This document shows, piece after piece, positions 1 through 7,634 of a stretch of 64,000 nt of DNA. The notes below the pieces were generated by a model. That model saw nothing but the letters and a program-made list of their open reading frames with translations, made no database searches and was not told the DNA's origin. A program made the translations under genes and the position numbers. The stretch covers positions 3,534,001-3,598,000 of the forward strand of contig NZ_CP053908.1 in the NCBI RefSeq assembly GCF_013256625.1, read 5' to 3'. The stretch's first letter is position 1. Every line of letters begins with the position of its first letter. Source of the stretch: Hymenobacter sp. BRD128. Lineage in GTDB: Bacteria; Bacteroidota; Bacteroidia; Cytophagales; Hymenobacteraceae.

Positions 1-37
1 CATGTGTAAGCTCTTAGATTCGCTTGTAAACCCACGG

Positions 38-271
38 CTAGTTGCAGCCGCAGCCGCCGCCCACCTTGCCGCCGTTGGCGCCGCCGGCCCCCTCGCGGTA
101 GCTCTCGAAGTTGACTTCCGAGGTTTCAACCTTCTTGGTGGCCAGCTTCATATCTTCGTCGTTGAGGTAGGCTTTCTGGTAGGCCGCCACCGACACGCAG
201 CCGGGTAGCAGGGCGCTGCCGGCCAGCAATAAACCCAGCGCAACCGGGCGAAAAAAGGCGGAGAGTCTCAT
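38..271 (-). CDS. DUF4266 domain-containing lipoprotein
   Basis: A 77-residue lipoprotein. It has a basic start, a hydrophobic stretch and a lipobox ending in Cys25 (LLPGC), followed by VSVAAYQKAYLNDEDM, which matches the short DUF4266 pattern, and a Gly/Cys-rich tail ending GCGCN. Its start codon overlaps the apbE stop (ATGA), so translation is probably coupled. The family is known from small operons with a thioredoxin, ApbE and the outer-membrane DUF3570 protein. An ATG for a further minus-strand gene sits at bases 1-3, where DUF3570 would be expected, but that gene lies outside the window. The molecular role is unknown. Family assignment fairly sure. Confidence 0.82.
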   Translation of the reverse strand: MRLSAFFRPVALGLLLAGSALLPGCVSVAAYQKAYLNDEDMKLATKKVETSEVNFESYREGAGGANGGKVGGGCGCN

Positions 272-1356
272 CGGGTAGCGGAGGGTTTGGCAACGGCGGC
301 GGCGGCGCTGTGGTACGAATTAAGCTGCATCCCCCTGGAAACCAAGGTTTGCCCATCGTCGGTAATCACGGTAGCGTCCACGCCCTTGAGACGGTTTATC
401 AGCGCTAGCCCCGGCTTGGCGCCGAGCACAAACACGGCGTCGTCGAGGGCATCGGCCAGCTCCACGTCGGGGCAGATAATCGTAACCGAGCGCAGGCCCG
501 TGGCCGGGTAGCCGGTGTGCGGGTTGATGATGTGGCCGTAGTACTTGCCGCCCACCGTGAAATATTGCTCGTAGTTACCGGCCGTCACCACCGCCAAGTC
601 ACTGACCGTGAGCCACGACGACACCGTGTGCGGCCGGGCCGGGTCGCCGATGGCAATGCGCCAGCCCGCGCCGTCGGGCTGCTTGCCCCAGCAGTACACA
701 TCGCCCGAGCCGTTGATGAGGCCCCCGGCAATGCCCATTTTCTTCATAATCTCCTGGGCGCGGCGCACGCCGTAGCCTTGTAAGATGCCGGCTAGGTTGA
801 TGCGCATCCCTTTCTCGGGCAAGTACACCGAATGCGTAGCCGGGTCGAGCTTCACCTGCTGCCAGCCAATGCGCCGAATGGAGTTGCGAACCGTGGCCGA
901 ATCGGGCAGGCTGGCGTGCGCCTGCTTGTCAAATTGATATATTTTGTCACCACTGGCAAACGTGATGTCAAACGCCCCGCCGCTCAAGGCCGAAATCTTC
1001 AGCGTGCGCTCGATAAGGTCGTACACCTCCTCGTCCACCACCACCGGCCGGATGCCGGCCAGCCTGTTAATTTTCACTACCTGCGAGGTCGAGTCCCAGT
1101 AGGAAAAAAGACGGTCGATGCGCCAGGTTTCGCGCATCCCGGCACGCAGCGCGCGCCAGGCCAGCGAGTCGTCATCCGACACGGCCGTGAAGGTGAAGTG
1201 CGAGCCCATCAGGTGCGCCGCGCGGGTGTAGGCCCGCGCCGGGCGGGCGGCGGCCACGGTGGGCGCCTGCGCCGCGGCCACCAAGCTGCTGCCCACGCTC
1301 AACCCCGCTAGCGCAGCAACCCGCAGCTTTAACAACTGCTTAATCAGCAAGAACAT
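268..1356 (-). CDS. apbE: FAD:protein FMN transferase (ApbE family)
   Basis: A 362-residue exported ApbE. The family moves FMN from FAD onto a Thr/Ser of target proteins outside the cytoplasm, using Mg2+. Visible marks are an N-terminal signal segment ending near VAAAQA, the early MGSHF motif, GSGDVYCWG, the HIINPHTGYP loop and the late ADALDDAVFVLG segment that holds metal ligands in the family. In most members that segment reads ADALSTA or similar, so Asp here stands in the usual Thr position. I chose the ATG at 1356 over a TTG at 1374 because the latter would overlap the thioredoxin gene. It is the middle gene of the thioredoxin-apbE-DUF4266 operon. No flavinylated target is seen in the window. 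Confidence 0.93.
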   Translation of the reverse strand: MFLLIKQLLKLRVAALAGLSVGSSLVAAAQAPTVAAARPARAYTRAAHLMGSHFTFTAVSDDDSLAWRALRAGMRETWRIDRLFSYWDSTSQVVKINRLAGIRPVVVDEEVYDLIERTLKISALSGGAFDITFASGDKIYQFDKQAHASLPDSATVRNSIRRIGWQQVKLDPATHSVYLPEKGMRINLAGILQGYGVRRAQEIMKKMGIAGGLINGSGDVYCWGKQPDGAGWRIAIGDPARPHTVSSWLTVSDLAVVTAGNYEQYFTVGGKYYGHIINPHTGYPATGLRSVTIICPDVELADALDDAVFVLGAKPGLALINRLKGVDATVITDDGQTLVSRGMQLNSYHSAAAAVAKPSATR

Positions 1357-1360
1357 ACGC

Positions 1361-1816
1361 CTAATTTTTGGCAAGTAGTTGATTCAGATACGTATCGAAG
1401 GCGGTGGCCCCGCCGGGGCGGTAGCCGGTGCGGGCCAGCACTTTACCCTCGGGCGAGAGCAGCACCACGGCCGGAAAGGCTCCCTCCTTGTTGAGCCGGG
1501 CAGCGGCCTCCTCGTTGCGCTTGGTTTGGGCCGGGTCGAGGCGATTTTTCTTGTTGCGCGGAAAATCGAAGCGAGCCAGCACAAACTTGCCCTGCGCGTA
1601 CTGCGCAAACTCGGGCTGGTCAAATACTTCCTGCTTGAGCAGCATGCAGGGCTTGCACCAGTCGGAGCCCGAAAACACGGCCAGCACCGGCTGCTGGCTA
1701 GCCTTGGCCTGGGCCAAAGCGGCGGTAAGGTCCGAGGTCCAGACCAGGGCGGGGGCCTGCGCGTGGGCACTACCGGCGGCCAGCAGCACCACAAAAGAGA
1801 TAGCAAGCAGTCGCAT
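1361..1816 (-). CDS. Exported thioredoxin family protein
   Basis: A 151-residue thioredoxin-fold protein with a cleavable signal peptide (about residues 1-19, ending AHAQA). The active site is WCKPC (about residues 53-57) within SGSDWCKPCMLLKQEVF, the pattern of the DUF255/thioredoxin_7 type. The cis-proline region is GAFPAVVLLSPEG. It probably acts as a periplasmic thiol reductant. It is the first gene of an operon with apbE four bases downstream and the DUF4266 lipoprotein after that, which suggests it keeps an envelope redox partner reduced. The partner cannot be named from the sequence. Confidence 0.9.
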   Translation of the reverse strand: MRLLAISFVVLLAAGSAHAQAPALVWTSDLTAALAQAKASQQPVLAVFSGSDWCKPCMLLKQEVFDQPEFAQYAQGKFVLARFDFPRNKKNRLDPAQTKRNEEAAARLNKEGAFPAVVLLSPEGKVLARTGYRPGGATAFDTYLNQLLAKN

Positions 1817-1874
1817 AAATACAGAAGCGAAAGGGGAGAACAGTAGGAAGTTACTAACTATAAGCTTTTGCCGG

Positions 1875-2303
1875 CTAGCCGGTTACGTGCAGACTGGTGC
1901 CCGTTTGCACCACGACCACCTGCTTGCAACCCGACGAAGCCGGGCTGCTGATGGCGCCACCACCCAGATTAAATACGGCGTTGTGGTTGGAGCAGACGAA
2001 ATGCGCAGCCGCTTGGTTGAGGCACACGCTGGTACCCGGATGCGGGCACGGCGCCTGCAGGGCCACGCAAGCATCGGCGGCAGTTTTGGCCACGATAATG
2101 GCCCGGCTATCTACGTAGGTGTAGCGCACGCCGGGGTTGTCGAGCGGGGTGCTGGTCACGGCCGCGAGGTCTACCATAAAATAGATGCCGCTTGCCGCCG
2201 CTAGGGTCAGATTACTACTGGCGCAGCCACCCAGGCAGCCCGCAGCTAGCAGACCAGCCGCGCCCAGTCCAACATTGTGGTTGATTACTGAGCTAGCCGT
2301 CAT
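1875..2303 (-). CDS. Rieske-type [2Fe-2S] lipoprotein
   Basis: A 142-residue protein with a hydrophobic N-terminus and a lipobox-like LGGC (Cys27). Residues 86-107 carry C-P-H, fifteen residues, then C-S-N-H, which is the two-Cys/two-His cluster-binding pattern of Rieske proteins. It is followed by FNLGGG and SSPASSGC, which resemble the downstream Rieske loop. It is likely an envelope electron-transfer protein, possibly tethered to a membrane. It lies just upstream of the thioredoxin-apbE operon on the same strand, 58 bases away. No cytochrome b or oxygenase partner is adjacent, so the donor and acceptor are unknown. Confidence 0.78.
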   Translation of the reverse strand: MTASSVINHNVGLGAAGLLAAGCLGGCASSNLTLAAASGIYFMVDLAAVTSTPLDNPGVRYTYVDSRAIIVAKTAADACVALQAPCPHPGTSVCLNQAAAHFVCSNHNAVFNLGGGAISSPASSGCKQVVVVQTGTSLHVTG

Positions 2304-2709
2304 AATGGGGAGCAGGAGAAAAGGATAAGTTAGGGGCGGGTAGCTAGCCCCCGGACGGTGTACCAGCGCTGCCGAAGAGATGCACAGCAGTTCAGCAACC
2401 CCTACGCCAAGAGAATTTATTTTCAGTTAAAATCTTTATAAATAATGTTATTTTCTTCATTATCAAAATTATATCTCCGAAAGAGTTGCCTCAAATTGCT
2501 GAAGATGGCAGAATAATATCGCCCTGCCCAAGGCTTGGGATACCAATATAGACCCGCATTATGCCGTAATAAGGCATTTCCCGAATCAGCCGCGGGCGCT
2601 AGCCAGTCAATTTTATCTGTCGGCTCTTTCCCCCAGTGCCATCACCGCTCTCCGGCACGCCACAAACCAAAAAGCCCCCGCTTATAACCTAATAAGCGGG
2701 GGCTTTTAG
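2304..2709. other. Intergenic region with an AT-rich stretch
   Basis: About 400 bases without a convincing gene. Roughly 2410-2530 is much richer in A/T than the rest of the window and would suit a promoter region for the Rieske gene. No clear -33/-7 pair was found. The right end holds the terminator of tRNA-Leu. I see no small RNA with a recognisable fold. Confidence 0.5.
2671..2706 (-). terminator. Hairpin terminator after tRNA-Leu
   Basis: A twelve-base perfect inverted repeat (arms 2673-2684 and 2693-2704, AGCCCCCGCTTA and complement) with an A/T tract outside the arms. It starts four bases past the tRNA-Leu 3' end on the minus strand. Confidence 0.85.
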
Positions 2710-2792
2710 TACCAGAGACGGGACTCGAACCCGTAAGCCCGTGAAGGCAAGGGATTTTAAGTCCCTCGTGTATACCATTCCACCACTCTGGC
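2710..2792 (-). tRNA. tRNA-Leu (anticodon UAA)
   Basis: An 83-base tRNA with a long variable arm, as in leucine tRNAs. The acceptor is GCCAGAG paired with CTCTGGT, and the anticodon loop CTTAAAA gives UAA. The T-arm is ACGGG-TTCGAGT-CCCGT and A73 is the discriminator. The CCA end is not encoded. Confidence 0.95.
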
Positions 2793-2810
2793 AAGAGGTG
2801 TTGACACAGT

Positions 2811-2818
2811 CAAAACTA
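2811..2818 (-). promoter_or_regulatory. Putative -7 element for tRNA-Leu
   Basis: TAGTTTTG on the minus strand matches the Bacteroidota -7 consensus TAnnTTTG. It lies 18 bases upstream of the tRNA-Leu 5' end and after the tRNA-Gly terminator, so tRNA-Leu may have its own promoter. No -33 TTTG was found at the usual spacing. Confidence 0.35.
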
Positions 2819-2843
2819 ATTGAAAAATATCAGTCTTGCCTTG

Positions 2844-2885
2844 AAACAGAAAAGACGTTGCAAGTAAGCAACGTCTTTTCTGTTT
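2844..2885 (-). terminator. Hairpin terminator after tRNA-Gly
   Basis: Eighteen-base perfect arms (2844-2861 and 2868-2885) separated by six bases, with A/T-rich outer ends. It begins at the encoded CCA of tRNA-Gly and would end its transcript before tRNA-Leu. Confidence 0.85.
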
Positions 2886-2961
2886 TGGAGCGGGAGACGA
2901 GGTTCGAACTCGCGACCTCGACCTTGGCAAGGTCGCGCTCTACCAACTGAGCTACTCTCGC
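2886..2961 (-). tRNA. tRNA-Gly (anticodon GCC)
   Basis: A 76-base tRNA. The anticodon stem-loop CGACC-TTGCCAA-GGTCG gives GCC. The D-arm AGCTCAGTTGGTAGAGC and T-loop TTCGAAC are canonical. U73 is followed by an encoded CCA, unlike the other two tRNAs here. The acceptor stem GCGAGAG/CTCCCGC has one A4-C69 mismatch, while the other six pairs are intact. Confidence 0.95.
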
Positions 2962-2996
2962 TTGAGGTTTGTTCGCCGTGGTGGCGAATGGTGGTA

Positions 2997-3026
2997 CAAA
3001 GGTAGGCAAAAGTGCGCAGCACGCAA
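2997..3026 (-). promoter_or_regulatory. Bacteroidota-type promoter for tRNA-Gly
   Basis: On the minus strand TTG (3024-3026), nineteen bases, then TACCTTTG (2997-3004). This fits the -33 TTG / -7 TAnnTTTG promoter of Bacteroidota with normal spacing. It lies 35 bases upstream of tRNA-Gly and drives towards it. Confidence 0.6.
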
Positions 3027-3213
3027 GTAGCAGGTCCCATTTTTTTGATTAGCGAGGTGTTGTGGCTTCATTTTCAAGTAAAAAAAAATTTCCACCTCTG
3101 TGTTGGCGCTTGCCAAGGCATTTTTTACAGCCCGGCAAAATCCAGTGTGTACCGGGCCGCCGTAGGTGAGCCAGGTTTTAACCTCAACTATTTTTCTTTT
3201 TCCTTTTTTACCC

Positions 3214-3774
3214 ATGAAATTCTCTTTTGCAACCCTCGCTTTGGTAGCATTGCTTGGCACGGCCGGCGTTCAATCGGCTTCGGCCCAAAAGGCCAAAACT
3301 GTGATGGTGGGCGGCGCCCCGATGTACCCCACGAAAAACATTATTGAGAACGCCGTTAATTCGAAAGACCACACCACCCTGGTCGCCGCCGTGAAGGCCG
3401 CTGGCCTAGTGGAAACCCTGTCGGGCCCTGGTCCTTTCACCGTGTTTGCGCCTACCAATGAGGCCTTCAATGCCCTGCCCGCTGGCACGGTAGAAACTTT
3501 GGTGAAGCCCGAGAATAAGGCTACGCTTACCAAAATCCTGACCTACCACGTGGTAGCTGGCAAAATGACGTCGGCCGACTTGGCGAAGGCCATTAAGGCG
3601 GGCGGCGGCACGGCCAAGCTCACTACCGTGCAGGGCGAAACCCTGACGGCCATGATGAAAGGCAAAAACATCGAGCTGAAAGACGAGAAGGGCGGCGTAG
3701 CTACCGTTACTATCGCCGATGTAATCCAGAGCAACGGCGTGATTCACGTAATCAACAAAGTGCTGATGCCCTAG
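3214..3774 (+). CDS. Secreted fasciclin domain protein
   Basis: A 186-residue exported protein with a signal peptide (about 1-24, ending ASAQ) and one fasciclin (FAS1) domain covering most of the rest. The H1 motif is FTVFAPTNEAFNAL and the H2 region is ILTYHVVAGKM. It ends VIQSNGVIHVINKVLMP, typical of FAS1 C-termini. FAS1 domains act in adhesion or matrix contacts, and the ligand is unknown here. I chose the ATG at 3214 because an upstream GTG (3166) would put charge-free junk ahead of a perfect signal peptide. The start follows a T-rich leader without Shine-Dalgarno, as usual in this phylum. A strong terminator follows. Confidence 0.93.
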   Translation: MKFSFATLALVALLGTAGVQSASAQKAKTVMVGGAPMYPTKNIIENAVNSKDHTTLVAAVKAAGLVETLSGPGPFTVFAPTNEAFNALPAGTVETLVKPENKATLTKILTYHVVAGKMTSADLAKAIKAGGGTAKLTTVQGETLTAMMKGKNIELKDEKGGVATVTIADVIQSNGVIHVINKVLMP

Positions 3775-3797
3775 TGGCTAGCCACGGCTCGCTGCGT

Positions 3798-3836
3798 AAA
3801 ACGCCGGCTTTCTCCTAGGAGAAAGCCGGCGTTTTT
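3798..3836 (+). terminator. Perfect palindromic terminator
   Basis: A 38-base perfect palindrome (3798-3835) centred on CCTAGG, with A tract on one side and T tract on the other, so it can work in both directions. It follows the fasciclin gene. Confidence 0.85.
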
Positions 3837-3922
3837 GCGTGTCCGGCTCTATTTGCCAATGTCGCGCCTGGCCAGTAATTTGAACCGTCCATCTCCATTC
3901 TATTACTTTTTCCACCCATTCT

Positions 3923-4519
3923 ATGTTTCTTTCTACCCGGTATTGGTTACATGCATTTTTAGTAGTAACAAGCTGGCTGCTACTTACTCAGACCGCTACT
4001 GCTCAGAAAATGCGCGACACAAAATATGAAAAAGGCACTCTTGTAAAAGGTCAAAAAACGGGCATCTGGGAATACTATGGCTACACGCCTTCGGGCGAGA
4101 AAGTGGTGCTGCAACGCTACGACTACGACCAGCACCAGCTGCTGTACTTTCGGCCCGGGCCCGACATTACGTGCCACACCGAAGTGAGCCCCGGCAAGTG
4201 GAGCTACGTGCGCCCCGACCAGCCGCCGCTCTTTATTGGTAGCGACGTGGCCCTGGCCGAATACACGAGCCGGCTCAACTACCCGCCGGCGGCGCAGGCC
4301 CGCAATATTCAGGGCAAAGTGGTGGTGGCCTTCGTGATTGATACGCTCGGCCACCTCAGCAACTACCACTTGGTGCAGCGCATTGGGGGCGGCTGCGATG
4401 AGGAAGCCCTGCGCGTGGCCCGCACCGTGCCCGAGCAGTGGGTGCCCGCCCGCATGGGGCGCCGCGCGGTGGCCGTAGAGTACGAGCTGCCGCTCAACTT
4501 TCGGCTGGCGCAGCCTTAA
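3923..4519 (+). CDS. Secreted protein with TonB C-terminal domain
   Basis: A 198-residue exported protein. It has a signal peptide (about 1-28, ending ATAQ), then a segment resembling MORN-like repeats (YEKGTLVKGQKTGIWEYYG), then a TonB C-terminal fold from about residue 105: YPPAAQARNIQGKVVVAFVI, VQRIGGGCDEEALRVAR and the final VEYELPLNFRL. TonB-C domains contact TonB-dependent receptors. A classic TonB has an inner-membrane anchor and Pro-rich spacer, both absent here, so this is not a standard energy transducer. Several such stand-alone proteins occur in this phylum with unknown roles. Confidence 0.82.
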   Translation: MFLSTRYWLHAFLVVTSWLLLTQTATAQKMRDTKYEKGTLVKGQKTGIWEYYGYTPSGEKVVLQRYDYDQHQLLYFRPGPDITCHTEVSPGKWSYVRPDQPPLFIGSDVALAEYTSRLNYPPAAQARNIQGKVVVAFVIDTLGHLSNYHLVQRIGGGCDEEALRVARTVPEQWVPARMGRRAVAVEYELPLNFRLAQP

Positions 4520-4545
4520 GCCGGCGGTAGCCGTATGTTGGCGGC

Positions 4546-5082
4546 ATGAAAGTAGCTTTTTTTACTTCGTTGGCTAGCCTGGGCCTGGCGCTAACGCTGA
4601 CTGGGTGTGACTCAACTCCGCGTGAGCGGCAGGAAATAGTGCGCCAGGAAATGACCAAGCTCGACACGGCGGCGCATAACACCGGGCGCACCCTGCGCCG
4701 GCTAGGCCGCCAAACTGCCCGCTTCGACTCGGCCAACCACGCCCGCCGGGCCGTGCCCCTGGCGGCGGCCCGGCAAAAGCGCATGGACCAGGAGCTGCTC
4801 GGCAGCTACGCCGGCCAGGTGGCCAGCCTCACGCCGGCCACCATTGCGGGGGCCTACGGAGAACTGCTGCGCGCCACCCGCGTGCGCCAGGCCGGCTGGC
4901 AGGCCCGCGACTGGGACTACGCCCAGGACACCTACCGCCGCCTGAATGCCCAGCTGGCCCGCATTCGGCTCGACCTGCCGGCCCGCGACGAGCTGCGCAT
5001 CCGGGGCTGGCAGGCCGAGTTTACGGCTTTGCGCGCCAAGCGCACCGCGAAGGACCTGCACGCGGCCACTGCCACCAACTAG
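4546..5082 (+). CDS. Hypothetical helical lipoprotein
   Basis: A 178-residue protein I do not recognise. It has a lipoprotein signal with lipobox LTGC (Cys21). The mature part is Arg/Ala-rich and strongly helical in pattern (many spaced R, Q, L), suggesting a helical bundle or coiled coil between about 25 and 170. No catalytic motif is visible. It lies 26 bases after the TonB-C gene on the same strand, so they may be co-transcribed. It is likely anchored in the periplasmic face of a membrane. Confidence 0.7.
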   Translation: MKVAFFTSLASLGLALTLTGCDSTPRERQEIVRQEMTKLDTAAHNTGRTLRRLGRQTARFDSANHARRAVPLAAARQKRMDQELLGSYAGQVASLTPATIAGAYGELLRATRVRQAGWQARDWDYAQDTYRRLNAQLARIRLDLPARDELRIRGWQAEFTALRAKRTAKDLHAATATN

Positions 5083-5182
5083 CAGCCGGGCTTGTTTAGG
5101 TAGCACGGGCCAGCCTGCGCTGCATGGGCTAGTATCTTAGCGCCGAACGCCTCCTGCTGAAAATCTGCCCCTTACCCTAGCC

Positions 5183-5635
5183 ATGACCACTGAGTTTACG
5201 CCGCCGAAGTCGGAGAATATTATCGTGTTCGACTCGTATTATGAGCCGCTGGCGGCGCATCTGGCGCGCACGCAGCTGGAGGCAGCGGGCATTCCGTGCT
5301 TTCTGACCAACGAAAACCTGGTGTCGCTCAACCGCATGTACAGCCCCGTGGCGGGCGGGGTGCGGCTGCACATCTACCAGCGCGATGCGGCGCGGGCGGC
5401 CGAGGTGTTGCGCCCGCCCGTTGTGATGCAGGCCGTGCGCGGCGGGCTAGCCGCGCCGGCCGCCGATACTACCCATGCCCTCACGTGCCCGCGCTGCGGC
5501 TCGCCCGACGTGGTGTTTGATGCGGCGGCCCGGCCCGGCGCGGCCCACTGGTTTGTGGCGCTGCTCTCGCGGCTGCGGCGCTACCCCTTGCAGGGCCGGG
5601 CGCACCACTGCTTTCACTGCGGGCTCAATTTCTGA
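5183..5635 (+). CDS. DUF2007 protein with C-terminal zinc ribbon
   Basis: A 150-residue cytoplasmic protein. Residues about 13-75 fit DUF2007 (putative signal-transducing domain): IIVFDSYYEPLAAHLARTQLE, then IPCFLTNENLVSLN and VRLHIYQRDAARAAEVL. The C-terminal third has CPRCGS (about 103) and CFHCGLNF at the end, a zinc-ribbon pair. The domain function is unknown, and the fold resembles PII/ACT-like regulators. The gene has its own short upstream gap of 100 bases and is followed 51 bases later by an SDR gene on the same strand. Confidence 0.83.
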   Translation: MTTEFTPPKSENIIVFDSYYEPLAAHLARTQLEAAGIPCFLTNENLVSLNRMYSPVAGGVRLHIYQRDAARAAEVLRPPVVMQAVRGGLAAPAADTTHALTCPRCGSPDVVFDAAARPGAAHWFVALLSRLRRYPLQGRAHHCFHCGLNF

Positions 5636-5686
5636 GGCTAGCCGGCGGCGCCCAACTTTTTGCGGGCCGAACGGCTTTAAGCTGGC

Positions 5687-6403
5687 ATGAAAAAACACCC
5701 GCAACAAGTGGCGCTCATCACGGGCGCCAACAAGGGGCTAGGCCTCGAAATAGCGCGCCAGCTCGGCCGGCAGGGCCTCACGGTGGTGCTGGGCGCCCGC
5801 CAGGGCAAGGCTGCCGCACCCGCCGCCGCGCTGCGCGCCGAGGGCCTCGACGCCCACGAGGTAGAGCTCGACGTAACCAGCGCCGCAGATATTGCCACGC
5901 TGCCCACGTTCTTCGAAACGCAGTTTGGCCGGCTCGATGTGCTCGTGAACAATGCCGGCGTGCAGCTCGACGACGGCCCCGACGTGAGCCCCGATACCCT
6001 GCGCCAAACTTACGAGGCTAATGTCATTGGTCCTTATGCTATTACGCAGGCCTTGCTGCCGCTGCTGCGCCAGGCGCCGGCCGGGCGCATCGTTAACCAA
6101 AGTAGTATTTTGGGTTCGCTCACAGCTATCAGCCAGGGGCAGGGCGGCAGCTGGGCCACGCCGGGTTACACCTCCTCTAAAGCAGCGCTCAATATGCTGA
6201 CGGTGGTGCTGGCCCAGCACCTGGCCGGCACCAACATTAAGGTGAATGCGGCCCACCCCGGCTGGGTCAAAACCGACCTCGGCGGCGACAATGCCCCGCT
6301 GGGCGTGGTCGAAGGGGCCAAAACCGCCGTGCGGCTAGCCCTGCTGCCCGCCGACGGCCCCACCGGCGGCTACTTCCACGATACCGAGCGCCTGCCCTGG
6401 TAG
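5687..6403 (+). CDS. SDR family oxidoreductase
   Basis: A 238-residue classical short-chain dehydrogenase. The cofactor site is TGANKGLG (about 12-19), the NNAG motif is VLVNNAGVQ, the catalytic Ser lies in NQSSILGS and the YxxxK motif is YTSSKAA. The PGWVKTDLGG segment and a short C-terminus ending LPW resemble NADPH-dependent carbonyl-reductase-like SDRs. An Arg follows soon after the first beta strand (LGARQGK), which favours NADPH. The substrate cannot be inferred. No obvious operon partner beyond the DUF2007 gene upstream. Confidence 0.92.
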   Translation: MKKHPQQVALITGANKGLGLEIARQLGRQGLTVVLGARQGKAAAPAAALRAEGLDAHEVELDVTSAADIATLPTFFETQFGRLDVLVNNAGVQLDDGPDVSPDTLRQTYEANVIGPYAITQALLPLLRQAPAGRIVNQSSILGSLTAISQGQGGSWATPGYTSSKAALNMLTVVLAQHLAGTNIKVNAAHPGWVKTDLGGDNAPLGVVEGAKTAVRLALLPADGPTGGYFHDTERLPW

Positions 6404-6448
6404 CAGGGTTGCCTGCAACGAATGCGTCTTTAAAGCCCTCTTTACCTT

Positions 6449-7605
6449 ATGACTAGGCACTGGGGGCTTTTTTGCGCGTTAGCGCTGCTGGGGGCCAGCC
6501 GTGCGCAGGCCCAGGCCCTGGCTGGCGATGGGTTGAAGGGCGACTATTACGACGGCCGCGCGTTTAACAAGTTTGTGGTGAGCCGCCGCGATGCCACCAT
6601 TAATTTTGATTGGCACGGCGCCCGGCCGGTGGCGGGCCTAGAGTCCGAAGATTTTTCGGTGCGCTGGACCGGCTGGCTGGTGCCGCCCACCACGGGCCGC
6701 TACGTGCTGCATGTTAGCGTAGACGACGGCATCCGGATTTGGCTGAACGACCACCTCCTGCTCGACGATTGGCGCGGCCAGCCGCTGAGCTATTACCAGG
6801 TGGAAGTAGACCTCAAGGCCGGCGAGCCCTATGCGCTGCGCATCGACTACTGCCAGTATTTTCTTTCCACGCGGGCGCGGCTAGCCTGGCTGGCTCCGCC
6901 CACCCACGCGCCGGCCAGCACCTGGCACAACCTCTGGGGCACGGCCGAGAGCAAAGCGGAGCCCGTAGTGATTCCGACGCGCTACTTATTCAGCTACTAT
7001 CCGGGCGCGGCCCCACCGCGGCCAGCCACGCCCGTAGCGACCCAGCCGCCCGCATTGCCTGAGCCGCCCAAGGCTATGGCCCCGCGCGCAGTGGCCCCTG
7101 CCAAAGCGGCGCTGCTGCCCCAGCCCGTTATCACTCACAAGCCTCGGCCAGTGAGCTACTTGCAGACCGCGCCCACGGCGCCACTACCAGCGACGCAGCC
7201 GCTTCTTCAGCTTCCGGTGCCCGACTCGGGCCGGGTGGCAGCGCTGGCGACCCGGCTAGCCGGTGGGCAAGCCCTAACCCTGCACGCCCTTTTGAGCAGG
7301 GCAAGGCCGAGCTGCTGCCCCGGGTGCAGGCTAGCCTCGACACCCTGGCGCAGGCCTTGCGCAGCCACCCTGCCCTGCGCCTCGAAGTACAGGGCCACAC
7401 CGACAACCAGGGCGACCCGGCCATCAACCAGCGGCTCTCGCGGCGGCGGGCCGAAGCGGTGTGCCAATATCTGGCCGGGCACGGCGTAGCTAGCAGCCGG
7501 CTGCGGGCCGTGGGCTGCGGCGGCAGCCAACCCGTGGCCGACAACCGGCAGCCCGACCAGCGCCCGCGCAACCGCCGCGTGGTATTCGTGCCGCTGGCCC
7601 GCTAG
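6449..7605 (+). CDS. PA14-OmpA domain protein (apparent frameshift)
   Basis: A signal peptide is followed by a PA14 domain (about residues 25-155: GLKGDYYDGRAFNKF, DDGIRIWLNDHLLLDDW), a Pro/Ala-rich linker of about 120 residues and an OmpA peptidoglycan-binding domain (VQGHTDNQGD, RRAEAVCQYL, QRPRNRRVVF). PA14 binds carbohydrate and OmpA anchors to the cell wall, so this may link the envelope to a glycan. The reading frame breaks at the T run 7290-7293. Adding one base joins both halves into a 385-residue protein and restores FEQGKAELLP, the expected start of the OmpA domain. The break may be a sequencing error rather than a real mutation. Confidence 0.83.
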
Positions 7606-7634
7606 CCCTCTGCTGCTAAGCAGTTGGCGCCTGG

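Noticed and set aside
3923-4519. A classical TonB energy transducer
   Set aside because: There is a cleavable signal and no inner-membrane anchor or Pro-rich spacer; only the C-terminal domain is shared.
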